Assembly (NCBI GenBank): GCA_017527495.1 | Contig: JAFXPY010000033.1 | Coordinates: 1-64,000 of the forward strand | Length of the DNA: 64,000 bases | Direction of reading: 5' to 3' | From: Paludibacteraceae bacterium | GTDB lineage: Bacteria; Bacteroidota; Bacteroidia; Bacteroidales; Paludibacteraceae | Shown: positions 1 to 7,310 of the stretch, in pieces | Numbering within the stretch: position 1 is the first letter of the stretch | Layout: each line of letters begins with the position of its first letter | Notes under the pieces: generated by a model | What the model was told of the DNA's origin: nothing | The model's input: only the letters and a program-made list of their open reading frames with translations | Database searches by the model: none | Translations under genes and position numbers: made by a program

Positions 1-183
1 GTCATTGTGCAATAGCAAACCAAAATCTCTTGCACGCTCTTCTGCAAAATCAGACATATCGACATAATCTTCTCCATTACTCAAATAGGTTAATAAAGCT
101 ATTGTCAGTAATTCGGACAATACATAGGTGCAACGACCTGTTATACGATGGTCGGCAATACTATCAAAAATAGGAGGTAGCAT
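1..183 (-). CDS. ISAs1-family transposase, N-terminal part (partial)
   Basis: The minus-strand frame opens at ATG 181-183 and stays open to base 1 (61 codons). The protein begins MLPPIFDSIADHRITGR. The pattern of a hydrophobic start, 'DxRxxxR', a leucine-rich helix, then 'LSNGEDYVDMSDFAEER' matches the N-terminal DDE_Tnp_1-associated domain of ISAs1 / H-repeat transposases, where the usual form is 'DPRxxxxxxHxLxxILxIALxAVLxGxxxWxxIxxF'. The catalytic DDE domain would lie beyond the window start, so integrity cannot be judged. The family call rests on this short N-terminal pattern and on the position of the candidate terminal repeat near 381. Confidence 0.7.
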   Translation of the reverse strand, partial: MLPPIFDSIADHRITGRCTYVLSELLTIALLTYLSNGEDYVDMSDFAEERARDFGLLLHND

Positions 184-381
184 AATCTATAAATTTTAGT
201 AGTTAATTATGCTACAAATTTACTAAAAAATATTGAAATACACAAGCGTTAATACATTATATATCAATAAAATATGATATTATTTTTATTGTTCAGTGCG
301 ACTAATGTTTGATAATACAATTTGCCGTCATTCGCAATAAAATCACTTATAAATCAAAATTAATTTGATGCGGTTGCCGTG
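1..381 (-). mobile_element. End of an ISAs1-family insertion sequence (runs off the window start)
   Basis: The transposase start lies at 183, followed by about 200 bases of AT-rich non-coding DNA. The likely terminal inverted repeat is at about 365-381; read on the minus strand from 381 it begins CACGGCAACCGCATCAAATT. The tract GCGGTTGCC close to the tip resembles the ends of ISAs1/H-repeat elements as I remember them. The other end and any target duplication are outside the window. A TAAATTTG box on the minus strand (215-222) could be the transposase promoter. Confidence 0.55.
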
Positions 382-397
382 AAAAAATGTAAATTTT

Positions 398-429
398 TTT
401 GCATAAAAGAAAAAGTTTTTGTACTTTTG
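398..429 (+). promoter_or_regulatory. Bacteroidetes-type promoter of the small RNA
   Basis: A -33 box TTTG (398-401) and a -7 box TACTTTTG (422-429) are 20 bases apart, an exact fit to the TTTG / TAnnTTTG consensus. Transcription should begin near 435. No credible coding frame follows for 400 bases, so the promoter most likely drives the structured RNA. Confidence 0.75.
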
Positions 430-434
430 TGGCG

Positions 435-721
435 TATTTCCACGCTGGAGGGTTTATGTCCTATCCGGGTTGGTAATACAGACATAGAAATAGGCGTTTA
501 TTGAACGTTGTTTGCGACTCGATGAAATCTTCGCAACATTTCGTACTTAGTCCAGACAGCAGCCAATGAATGTCCTCGGGGTATGTAATATCCATACTAC
601 ACGTATAGGGCGTGTAGTTTGCTTGCATATTCAGCGTGGACTTCGGTTGTTTTCTACTAAGTACAGGGATTGCGAAGCCCTCATCGAGCGTGAAGACCAA
701 TTGGACTCCACGCTATTTTTT
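435..721 (+). ncRNA. Structured small RNA, 6S-like (possible Bacteroidales-1) candidate
   Basis: This roughly 285-base interval has a strong promoter, an intrinsic terminator and no credible gene. It shows three nested, perfectly complementary long-range helices: 518-525 with 681-688, 529-536 with 670-677, and 543-551 with 656-664 (8, 8 and 9 bp). Inside them are 559-563 with 645-649, 572-575 with 638-641, local hairpin 581-585/593-597, and hairpin ACTACACG/CGTGTAGT at about 596-618. Together they draw a long interrupted rod, as in 6S RNA. A 5' domain adds a competing pairing, 439-447 with 632-640 (9 bp), and possible pseudoknot pairs (457-460 region with 481-486; CCTAT near 460-464 with ATAGG near 490-494). 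It lacks the conserved cores of tmRNA, RNase P RNA and SRP RNA. Bacteroidales are known to carry a roughly 6S-like RNA called Bacteroidales-1; I cannot confirm homology without a covariance search. Confidence 0.6.
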
Positions 722-722
722 T
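687..722 (+). terminator. Intrinsic terminator of the small RNA
   Basis: AGCGTG (687-692) pairs with CACGCT (709-714), with a partly paired interior (GACC/GGAC type) and a run of T at 716-722. The 5' strand of this hairpin overlaps the last two bases of the long-range helix 681-688. Terminator folding and rod folding therefore slightly compete. Confidence 0.7.
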
Positions 723-834
723 ATACTTATATGCTATCATTTGAGTTTGTAAAAAATAGTTAATCATATCATATTCCTTTAATGGGCAGGTATAGAGATA
801 TGAAAGTTATTAACAATTCTAATTTTTTATTTTT

Positions 835-1866
835 ATGAAAAAGAGTCTTTTATTACTATCAGTGAGTGTATTCTTATTGGTAGGATGTAAGAAGAACGAG
901 CCTGTAGTTCTGCCGACTGTCAATACAGGTTCTTATTCTATTAATGCCGGTGTAGTAACATGTGGCGGTGAAGTAACGAATGCCGGTAATGGTGTTATTT
1001 CTGACCGAGGTATTTGTTATATGGCAGGTAGTAGCAGTCCTTCAATTTCGAATAGTTTAATTCGTGCTGGTAATGGAACAGGTGATTTTACGTGCGACAT
1101 TTCAGGACTTGCAGAAGGTAATTATTCCTATTGTGCGTATGCAACAAACGAAGCAGGAACGGCTTATGGACAGACAAAAATGTTTACTATTGAAAAGGCA
1201 ACGCCTAAATATAAAATTGTGGATTTGATAGGTAATTATACATGCGAGGCAGAAGTAAAAGGGGTAACATGTTATTGGACAGCTTCAATATCAACATATA
1301 CAGCATTTGATAACCTAACATGGGTTGCAATACAAAGTCTTAATTATTATAATGCCAAAGATGTCGCCGTAGGAGTAGTAGATGAAAATCAACAATGTAT
1401 AAAAATTCTATCCGGTTATACGACAAACACGGACGATGTTTCGTATTGGGATAGTGAGTTTAGTGCTTATTGCTATGATATTTTCTATCCGATTTATATT
1501 AGCTCCAGCGGTGATTATAGGTTGGTAACTGACGGAAGCAGTGTTGATTCTGATAGGGGTGAGGCATGGCTTAGGTTTTCGCAAAATGATAAGAGTCAGT
1601 TGACACTGACATTCGGTCCGTCCAATAACCCTGATCAGTGGGGAATAAAAGCTAACGCCTACTTATTTAATATCTATTACCAAAGTAGCGGAGATTTTAC
1701 CAATTATTATTATGGACCTGTAACAAAGTTGAAGATGTATAAATCTAATTCTATGGTTGCACCTCAAAGTGATATTAATGTACCGTTAGATGTTGTAAAG
1801 AATGTAAGCCATTTTTCTAATGAAGAGATAAAGAAAATGTCTAAAATATTTCAAATATATAAATGA
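835..1866 (+). CDS. Putative lipoprotein with a fibronectin-like domain
   Basis: A 343-residue protein with a lipoprotein signal: MKKS, a hydrophobic stretch, then lipobox LVGC with the lipidated cysteine at about residue 18, followed by KK. Residues 25-120 have the alternating pattern of a Bacteroidales surface fibronectin-like domain ('ISDRGICY...', 'GLAEGNYSYCAYATNEAGTAYG'). The C-terminal 220 residues are rich in Tyr, Ser and Asn with predicted beta structure and no family I recognise. It lies 66 bases before the M6 protease in the same direction, separated by a perfect 15-bp inverted repeat. It is probably an exported outer-membrane or surface lipoprotein; the substrate is unknown. Confidence 0.75.
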   Translation: MKKSLLLLSVSVFLLVGCKKNEPVVLPTVNTGSYSINAGVVTCGGEVTNAGNGVISDRGICYMAGSSSPSISNSLIRAGNGTGDFTCDISGLAEGNYSYCAYATNEAGTAYGQTKMFTIEKATPKYKIVDLIGNYTCEAEVKGVTCYWTASISTYTAFDNLTWVAIQSLNYYNAKDVAVGVVDENQQCIKILSGYTTNTDDVSYWDSEFSAYCYDIFYPIYISSSGDYRLVTDGSSVDSDRGEAWLRFSQNDKSQLTLTFGPSNNPDQWGIKANAYLFNIYYQSSGDFTNYYYGPVTKLKMYKSNSMVAPQSDINVPLDVVKNVSHFSNEEIKKMSKIFQIYK

Positions 1867-1876
1867 TAAAACTTAT

Positions 1877-1911
1877 GTAAATCTCTATAATTTTAAATTA
1901 TAGAGATTTAC
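1877..1911 (+). terminator. Perfect 15-bp inverted repeat between lipoprotein and protease genes
   Basis: GTAAATCTCTATAAT (1877-1891) is followed by a 5-base loop and its exact complement (1897-1911). There is no T-run after it, only TTGGAAAT, so it could be a weak terminator or an mRNA-processing or stabilising hairpin that lowers expression of the downstream protease. It begins 10 bases after the lipoprotein stop. Confidence 0.5.
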
Positions 1912-1932
1912 TTGGAAATAATTTGAAAAAAT

Positions 1933-4338
1933 ATGTCGAGTTACCTAAAAATAACCAAGTTGCTAATTCTATTTCTTTTAGTTTCATTGAATGTTAGCGC
2001 TGTGCAGGCAGTTTCCGAACCTATTGTAATTACTCAACCGGATGGATCAGAGAGAGTTATTTTTTTACATGGAGATGAAAAGTTTCATTATATAACAGAT
2101 TTACAGGGTAAATGGATAAAAAAGGATGAAAGAGGATATTTTATTGAAACTCAACAGCTTTCTGAAAAACAAATAAAGCAACAACGCCTTCGTTCTAAAT
2201 TTCAGATTAAGAGGGAAATCGGAAACTTAAACATTGTTCCTCATGGTATAGTTATACTTGTAAATTTTAAAGATAAAGCGTTTAGGACGGAAAATTCTTT
2301 AGTAGAAATGTATGAAATGTACAATGGTAGTAATTATACCTATCGTGGTGCAACAGGTTCTTGCAAACAATATTTTAAGGATCAATCAATGGGTGCATAT
2401 ATTCCGCAATTCGATGTCGTTGGTCCTGTGACGCTTTCTAACAAGATGTCATATTATGGAGCCCAAAGTGGAACGGACAATGATATTAGACCCGCAGAAA
2501 TGGTTGCCGAAGCGTGTCGTTTAGCTAATACTCAATTTGATGTTGATTTCACAAAATATGATAGCAATAATGATGGTGAAGTAGATTTTGTCTTTATTAT
2601 TTTTGCTGGAAATAATGAAGCAGAAACAGCTAACGAAAATCAGATATGGCCTCATTCATGGAGGTTAGAATATGGGGGCGTAAATTTGATACTGGACAGC
2701 AAACGTATAAACCTATATGCATGTACGTCCGAACTACGAGGAGTAGGGGTCGAACGGGCTGGTATAGGAACATTTTGTCATGAATTTTCGCATGTTTTAG
2801 GTTTGCCGGATATGTATGATACAGGGCAAAGCAAAGATAATCATAAAACTCTGGGTAGCTACGATATTATGGATAATGGTAATTATAATAACAATGGCAA
2901 CACACCATGTGGTTATTCTGCTTATGAACGCTGGTTCATGGGTTGGCTGACTCCACAATACTTGTCTAAACCTCAATCTGTTAGTTTGTATGATATTACA
3001 AAATCAAATAGTGCTTACATAATTACAGAATCGCTTGAACCTAATTATAACGTATATGATCCAAATCCGAACACTTTTTATCTTGTTGAAAACAGGCAGC
3101 AAAGCGGCTGGGATAAGTATATACCCGGTCATGGAATGATGCTTACAAAAATACACTATAACTATTATAGTTGGGTCAATAATAATGTCAATAACAATAA
3201 ATCTGACATGGGAATTGATATTATTGAAGCAGGAGGTTCAATTCCTAAAAATAATTTGGGAGCTTCAACAGATTTATTTCCTGCCGGTGCAACAGAATAT
3301 ACAAAAATCCCAAATAATAGCATTACAGATATTAAGGAACAACAAGGAATTATATCATTTGATTTTAAGGGTGGTGAGGGAGCAAAGGAATTGTTTTTTA
3401 ATTACGCTCAAGCCGTATATCTATCTGACTATTACGATGTTGTTGATAGTGTAAATTTATGGGAACTTGACATAATTCAATATAATGAAAATTACGAACT
3501 CGAAGCATCGATGTCATTCATCTTTGACGGGAATAGTCCGACCTCTATTTGTGGACAATATGATATTTCTGATATGTATTTTGCAGATTATAAATTAGTT
3601 AATGCGGAAGATACAACAATTATAAATCTTAAGACTGGTTCGTTAAATATTAGTCGTTTATATAATGTGAATGGTGAATTAATTTATCATATTATTGTAG
3701 ATGCTTATGATGATGAGGGAAAGGTTTATTACATACTTTATGATACAGATTTAGATTGTTGGAATCTTAAAGATTATTCAGATATAGAGATGACAGATAC
3801 GGTTTATTTCGGTGCTGAAGGGTTATGTGTTTCAGATGGAAATGAACGTTTGGTTTTCTTTGAAAAGTCGGAAGGTTTTGGTGATGATATCCGTTGTTAT
3901 ATATGGCATAACAATGGTTTTGGTAAAGTAACAGAAGTTTGTGGTGAATGGCCGGGTGAACGAGCTGTGCCGCTTGGAGATGGTATATATAGATTCGAGA
4001 TTCCAAATGATGGCTACGAATTTGATTCTTCATGGATGATTATTTTTAATGATGGAATAAATCAGACTGCTGACCTTGAGTTTAAGAACCAACACCTATA
4101 TACTTATTTGAGTTATGCAAATAGAGTTGTAATGCGTCCAATTACAAAAATGTGTAATGGTGATGGTGATAATACTAACATAGAAGTCCACAATGAAGAA
4201 TATGATGTGGTATTACCTATTTACTCTCTTTCCGGTCAGTTAATTAGAACAATTATGTCATCTCAATATCATATTATATCAGATATTTTACCTAACGGTC
4301 TTTATCTTGTAGGAAAAGAAAAAGTTTTAGTGCCATAA
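1933..4338 (+). CDS. Secreted M6-family metalloprotease with CBM26-like module and T9SS-type C-terminus
   Basis: An 801-residue exported protein. Residues 1-26 form a signal peptide ending SAVQA. The peptidase M6 domain (about 75-480) carries the zinc motif HEFSHVLGLPD at 283-293, with H283 and H287 as ligands and E284 catalytic, the pattern of immune-inhibitor-A-like proteases. Residues about 635-725 (CYIW..., EWPG, IIFNDGINQTADL) resemble a CBM26 starch-binding module. The last about 40 residues (IYSLSGQLI ... LPNGLYLVGKEKVLV) fit a T9SS type A C-terminal sorting signal. These are inferences from motif form. The likely role is extracellular or cell-surface proteolysis, possibly on starch-bearing material. 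It is preceded by a lipoprotein gene; no separate promoter is clear. Confidence 0.85.
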   Translation: MSSYLKITKLLILFLLVSLNVSAVQAVSEPIVITQPDGSERVIFLHGDEKFHYITDLQGKWIKKDERGYFIETQQLSEKQIKQQRLRSKFQIKREIGNLNIVPHGIVILVNFKDKAFRTENSLVEMYEMYNGSNYTYRGATGSCKQYFKDQSMGAYIPQFDVVGPVTLSNKMSYYGAQSGTDNDIRPAEMVAEACRLANTQFDVDFTKYDSNNDGEVDFVFIIFAGNNEAETANENQIWPHSWRLEYGGVNLILDSKRINLYACTSELRGVGVERAGIGTFCHEFSHVLGLPDMYDTGQSKDNHKTLGSYDIMDNGNYNNNGNTPCGYSAYERWFMGWLTPQYLSKPQSVSLYDITKSNSAYIITESLEPNYNVYDPNPNTFYLVENRQQSGWDKYIPGHGMMLTKIHYNYYSWVNNNVNNNKSDMGIDIIEAGGSIPKNNLGASTDLFPAGATEYTKIPNNSITDIKEQQGIISFDFKGGEGAKELFFNYAQAVYLSDYYDVVDSVNLWELDIIQYNENYELEASMSFIFDGNSPTSICGQYDISDMYFADYKLVNAEDTTIINLKTGSLNISRLYNVNGELIYHIIVDAYDDEGKVYYILYDTDLDCWNLKDYSDIEMTDTVYFGAEGLCVSDGNERLVFFEKSEGFGDDIRCYIWHNNGFGKVTEVCGEWPGERAVPLGDGIYRFEIPNDGYEFDSSWMIIFNDGINQTADLEFKNQHLYTYLSYANRVVMRPITKMCNGDGDNTNIEVHNEEYDVVLPIYSLSGQLIRTIMSSQYHIISDILPNGLYLVGKEKVLVP

Positions 4339-4376
4339 GTCAAAATTTACGAGTTATAAACTACAATAGTTCGTTG

Positions 4377-4384
4377 TATATTTG
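4377..4384 (+). promoter_or_regulatory. -7 box TATATTTG before the split small membrane gene
   Basis: TATATTTG exactly matches TAnnTTTG and ends 19 bases before ATG 4404. A clear -33 TTTG is not seen. Because it covers an earlier in-frame ATG (4374), translation should start at 4404. Confidence 0.45.
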
Positions 4385-4403
4385 TGGGGTAAATCTTTGT
4401 GTT

Positions 4404-4736
4404 ATGATTGTTTTTTCAGTTCTTTTGATTGCAGCCTGTCTTTTTGCCGGCTATTTTCTTTTGGTCGGTATTGCTTATTTAGTGGCCTTTATTGTTGCGG
4501 CGGTGCAGGTTCGCACCGGTCGTATTTCTCGTGAGCAGTTGGCGGAGAATGCTGTTCAACACAAGCGTCAGAAGTTGTAGCGTAGGCAGCAAAAGATGAA
4601 GGAGAAGGAGCGTAAGCGCTTTTTTGCTTCGTTGCGTGATCTGATTTTTCCTTCAGCAGTGGATGTTGCTTTAGGTCGGTCTGCTCGCCCGGAGCGTGTC
4701 AATATTGAAATCAATATTGAGGATGAGAAGACTTAG
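4404..4736 (+). pseudogene. Small membrane-anchored protein gene interrupted by an in-frame TAG
   Basis: From ATG 4404 the frame encodes two hydrophobic helices (about residues 1-35), then 'VQVRTGRISREQLAEN' and a basic stretch, and stops at TAG 4578-4580. The same frame then stays open for 51 more codons to TAG 4734-4736. That second part encodes a highly charged segment (RRQQKMKEKERKRFF) and a tail ending NIEINIEDEKT. The charge pattern continues smoothly across the stop, and codon choice (GCG, CGC, CCG) is GC-richer than in neighbouring genes. This suggests one gene of about 110 codons with a nonsense mutation, possibly foreign. A genuine 58-residue protein cannot be excluded. I do not recognise the family. 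Confidence 0.5.
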
Positions 4737-4743
4737 TGTTTTC

Positions 4744-4872
4744 TCATTTTGGTTTTGCTTCTTGTTCTCTTATCCATTCAAGTTCTTTTACTCTCATAGC
4801 CCATTCTTGGTCAGTAAGGCTGTCGGGGTCGGCGATGTGCATGTAGTAGCGCAGTTGTGCGTCTAACTTTTG
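4744..4872 (-). pseudogene. C-terminal fragment of an accessory gene
   Basis: The minus strand reads QKLDAQLRYYMHIADPDSL..., then '...EWAMRVKELEWIREQEAKPK' and a stop at 4744-4746. The residue composition looks genuinely coding (Trp, Tyr and an amphipathic charged helix). A stop codon lies directly upstream and no start codon is available except the internal Met. The fragment looks like the tail of a phage or mobile-element protein cut off by rearrangement. The family is not recognised. Confidence 0.4.
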
Positions 4873-4893
4873 TCAATACAACCACCCTGACAC

Positions 4894-4926
4894 GATGCCG
4901 AGACGATGCCGAGACAATGCCGACAA
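4894..4926. repeat. Short tandem repeat, 11-bp unit
   Basis: GATGCCGAGAC occurs twice in tandem (4894-4904, 4905-4915) and is followed by a third, diverged copy (AATGCCGACAA). It sits at the point where the truncated minus-strand fragment loses its frame, so it may mark a rearrangement boundary. Confidence 0.6.
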
Positions 4927-5056
4927 CTACAAGTGCTCAAAATGAGCAACTAAACCTGAAAAAGGTTGACACGATTACTGAGATAGAATCTTAAAAATCG
5001 TATAGTTTTGACTTGTTTACTGAAAAGGTTTACTCCTATGCTAAAGAGGTTGACTT

Positions 5057-5101
5057 TTAAGTCTGCTTGGATTTGCCAAACAGCCCGCAGAGTGTTGCCA
5101 T
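5057..5101 (-). pseudogene. IS3-family OrfB, first 14 codons only
   Basis: ATG 5099-5101 begins MATLCGLFGKSKQT and then a stop. 'LCGLFGxSKQ' is the characteristic beginning of many Bacteroidetes IS3-family OrfB integrase subunits, which continue into a helix-turn-helix and a DDE domain. Everything after this short start has been deleted up to the left terminal repeat. Confidence 0.55.
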
Positions 5102-5133
5102 CGTTTCAGACGGGTACTCTACGGACAGACTTT

Positions 5134-5491
5134 CTACTGTCCGGCACCATCTTTTTTTAGCAGGTCAATGCCGTCTTCGTGTTTGACAATTTCGAGAAGT
5201 CGCTCATAACCTGCCACTTTGAGTTTTTGATACTCAACCTCACGGCGGAGTTTTTCGTTCTCTACACGGAGGTTCTCAAGGGCTTGATCTTTTGCATCCA
5301 TGTGAATAGAATTAGAACGCAAAGATACACTTTTTAACCCATTTTTGCAAGAGGATAGCCAAGAAGATAGTGTAGTTTAACGGAATATTCCACTTCTGGC
5401 AACATCCTGCTTGGCTCATACCGGACTGAAAATAGTCATCCAAAACTTGTTGTTTGAACGATTGAGAATAATTGGTTCTGGTTTTCTTCAT
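5134..5491 (-). pseudogene. IS3-family transposase OrfA, broken
   Basis: From ATG 5489-5491 the minus strand encodes MKKTRTNYSQSFKQQVLDDY..., a helix-turn-helix start typical of IS3 OrfA. The frame runs into a hydrophobic nonsense stretch and stops after about 58 codons. A second frame (ATG 5299-5301 to stop 5134) encodes a leucine-zipper-like coiled coil ('LRVENEKLRREVEYQKLKVAGYERLL') ending '...DLLKKDGAGQ', the usual OrfA C-terminus. The middle of OrfA is therefore lost or scrambled. A TATCTTTG box (5320-5327, minus) lies exactly at the junction and could transcribe the coiled-coil part. Confidence 0.65.
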
Positions 5492-5585
5492 AAAACTTTA
5501 ATCTTAAAAATAGTACATTTTTTATCGTTTTATGAGTAAACCTATTTCAGGATAAGACACTATTTAATTGGTCTTTAATATGTAC

Positions 5586-5951
5586 TTAATCGGTCTTTAA
5601 AATTTCTTTTGTTTTCAGTTCTGCTTGTTTTTCTATTGCCGGTGTGATGTTGCTTTTCACTGTCTGAACAACAAAAAACAGTGCAGAGAGGTCATCGGTA
5701 AAACCAAGCATCGGTATTGCATCCGGCACAAGGTCTGCTGGCAAAATCAAATATCCTAATGCTCCTAAGATTAGTCCTTTATGCTTTATTGGTACGTTTG
5801 GCGATTTCAGCACATAATAGAGCAAAAGTGCGTTATACACAATTTGTTCGCCTGCCTTGGCTCCAAAGCGACGCAGCTTCGACCAAAACTTTTGGCTCGA
5901 ATACTGGTCTTGGTACTTGTTTAGTTCTTGTGGTTCATCTATATTTTGCAT
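5586..5951 (-). CDS. DUF1232 (YkvA-like) small membrane protein
   Basis: A 121-residue protein. Residues about 50-100 contain the DUF1232 signature: 'IKHKGLILGALGYLILPADLVPDAIPMLGFTDD' with two hydrophobic helices and the conserved 'PxDLxPDxIPxxGxxDD'. The function of the family is unknown; it is an inner-membrane protein. A TACTTTTG -7 box on the minus strand (5973-5980) precedes the start, so it is probably a single-gene unit. It faces the IS3 remnant, and its 3' flank carries a duplicated 'TTAATyGGTCTTTAA' motif (about 5564-5600) that overlaps its stop codon. Confidence 0.85.
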   Translation of the reverse strand: MQNIDEPQELNKYQDQYSSQKFWSKLRRFGAKAGEQIVYNALLLYYVLKSPNVPIKHKGLILGALGYLILPADLVPDAIPMLGFTDDLSALFFVVQTVKSNITPAIEKQAELKTKEILKTD

Positions 5952-6084
5952 AGTCAGAGTGATTTTTCACTACAAAAGTACAAAAAATAATTGAAAAATA
6001 TGCATATATTCGTAAAATTGTGTAAATTTGCATTGTAAATTGTTTTTGCAATTTACTACTAAATAAGATTACTTTAAATTTTAT

Positions 6085-6516
6085 ATGATTATGCATAGTG
6101 ATCCTGCAAAATGTTTGTATTGTACAAACAATGAAACTCTCCATGAGTTGATGATTGAAGTGGCACATTTGCGTGTGTCGCGGTTGTTTATTTTCAAAGA
6201 ACAGACTTACCATGGCCGTTGTCTTGTTGCCTATGACCATCATGTGGCAGACCTCAATCTGCTAAGCGACGAGGAGCGCAATTTATTTATGGCCGATGTC
6301 GCTCAAGTTACTTGCGCTATGCAAAAGGTGTTCAACCCCGAAAAAATCAATTATGGTGCCTATGCCGACACGCTTGAGCACCTGCATTTCCATCTCGCTC
6401 CAAAATATGTGGGTGGGCCGGATTTTGGTGGTACTTTCCAGATGAATCCGAAGAAGGTGTATCTCACAGACGAGGAATATGCTCAGATGTCTGAACAGCT
6501 TAAAGCTGCGCTGTAA
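6085..6516 (+). CDS. HIT (histidine triad) family hydrolase
   Basis: A 143-residue protein with the triad H99-L-H101-F-H103 followed by LAPK, the nucleotide-binding and catalytic core of HIT proteins (nucleotidyl hydrolases or transferases acting on AMP-linked substrates). The N-terminal CLYC (about 10-13) suggests half of a zinc site, as in some HIT branches. A TAAATTTG box at 6023-6030 precedes it. A second in-frame ATG two codons downstream (6091) is an alternative start. It is convergent with tsaB and shares its terminator. The precise substrate is unknown. Confidence 0.88.
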   Translation: MIMHSDPAKCLYCTNNETLHELMIEVAHLRVSRLFIFKEQTYHGRCLVAYDHHVADLNLLSDEERNLFMADVAQVTCAMQKVFNPEKINYGAYADTLEHLHFHLAPKYVGGPDFGGTFQMNPKKVYLTDEEYAQMSEQLKAAL

Positions 6517-6525
6517 GGAGAAAAT

Positions 6526-6555
6526 AAAACGGTTGCCCAAGCAGGCAACCGTTTT
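6526..6555. terminator. Bidirectional terminator between HIT gene and tsaB
   Basis: AAAACGGTTGCC (6526-6537) pairs perfectly over 12 bp with GGCAACCGTTTT (6544-6555) around a 6-base loop. The stem carries A on one flank and T on the other, so it can serve both convergent genes. Confidence 0.85.
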
Positions 6556-6557
6556 GC

Positions 6558-7235
6558 TCAAAAAATCTTGTTTTTTGCCACTGTGGCTTGAAATTCTTTC
6601 AAGTAGAGCGGGTCGAAATAGGCAATATCTGCAAAATCTCTCTCATTGTATTTTTCTATTGCCAACCGTCCCATATTTTCTGCCAGCGGAATGATGTTGT
6701 CAAGAAAGACAGCATTGTTTGAACTGATGACTTTTTTGCATTTCTCTGCTCCATTGCCGCAGAAACATACTCGCTTATCGGTCAGTTCTTGTTTGAACGA
6801 TTCATTGTTGACCACAAGTGCTTGTATGTCTCCAATGCGTTGTAAGTCTGTGGTATATAAAGCTGTGTAAACTTCCATGCGGCGTGCATCAATCATTGGG
6901 CATATCAAATCATATTGTTGCGCCGGTACGCTACAAGCCAGAAGTTGTAACGTATCAATGGCAACAAGTGGAATGTTCAGTCCGTAGCATAGTCCCTTTG
7001 CTAATGCTGTGCCGATGCGCAGTCCGGTGTAAGAACCCGGACCTTGACTTAAACAGATAAAATCAAGTGTAGCACCTTTTTCTGAGGCAAGTGAAATAAG
7101 TTGTTCAACAAAGAGCGGCAATTGTTTTGCATGATTGGCACCGCCTTGCTCTACTAATGAAGATATGCAATTTTCGCCAATAAATAATGTTGCCGAACAA
7201 ACGTCTGTTGAACTCTCTAATGCAATAAATGTCAT
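6558..7235 (-). CDS. tsaB: tRNA threonylcarbamoyladenosine biosynthesis protein TsaB
   Basis: A 225-residue protein starting MTFIALESSTDVCSATLF. The actin-like ASKHA fold signature is clear: 'ALESST' at the start, 'QGGANHAKQLP' and 'SQGPGSYTGLRIGTALAKGL' near residue 70. TsaB partners TsaD and TsaE to make t6A37 on ANN-decoding tRNAs in the cytoplasm. The ATG at 7233-7235 is preferred to an earlier in-frame Met (7280), because the family begins at this Met and the upstream part lies in the terminator hairpin. It is the last gene of the DUF5606/zinc-ribbon/tsaB run, but a hairpin sits just before it. Confidence 0.92.
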   Translation of the reverse strand: MTFIALESSTDVCSATLFIGENCISSLVEQGGANHAKQLPLFVEQLISLASEKGATLDFICLSQGPGSYTGLRIGTALAKGLCYGLNIPLVAIDTLQLLACSVPAQQYDLICPMIDARRMEVYTALYTTDLQRIGDIQALVVNNESFKQELTDKRVCFCGNGAEKCKKVISSNNAVFLDNIIPLAENMGRLAIEKYNERDFADIAYFDPLYLKEFQATVAKNKIF

Positions 7236-7255
7236 TTTAGTTGTGTATAAAAAAC

Positions 7256-7292
7256 AAAGAGCGATGAATAAAAAATCCATTCAACGCTCTTT
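7256..7292 (-). terminator. Hairpin between zinc-ribbon gene and tsaB
   Basis: AAAGAGCG (7256-7263) pairs with CGCTCTTT (7285-7292), and an inner TGAAT/ATTCA pairing extends the stem. On the minus strand it is followed by GTTTTTT. It should terminate, or attenuate, transcription from the zinc-ribbon gene before tsaB. Confidence 0.65.
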
Positions 7293-7310
7293 ACCTTTTG
7301 AAATATTGAT

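Larger units (their letters stand above)
5021..5549 (-). mobile_element. IS3-family remnant (about 530 bp) retaining both ends
   Basis: The left end TGAAAAGGTTTACTC (5021-5035) is an inverted copy of the right end GAGTAAACCTATTTCA (5534-5549); 15 of 16 positions match with one single-base gap, and the ends are TG...CA as in IS3 elements. Between them, on the minus strand, are pieces of OrfA (5134-5491) and the first 14 codons of OrfB (5057-5101). Most of OrfB, including the DDE core, is gone. No target duplication is obvious at the borders. Confidence 0.7.

Noticed and set aside
435..721. tmRNA, RNase P RNA or SRP RNA as the identity of the structured RNA
   Set aside because: The tRNA-like ends, the GAGGAAAGTC/ACAGAA core and the SRP loop motifs are absent.
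461..763. Two overlapping 60-80-residue reading frames in the small RNA region (one per strand)
   Set aside because: They fall inside the structured RNA, have no coding-like composition, and lie between its promoter and terminator.
5564..5600. Attachment-site-like repeat 'TTAATyGGTCTTTAA' near the DUF1232 stop
   Set aside because: The two copies are short and adjacent, with no integrase or element between them.
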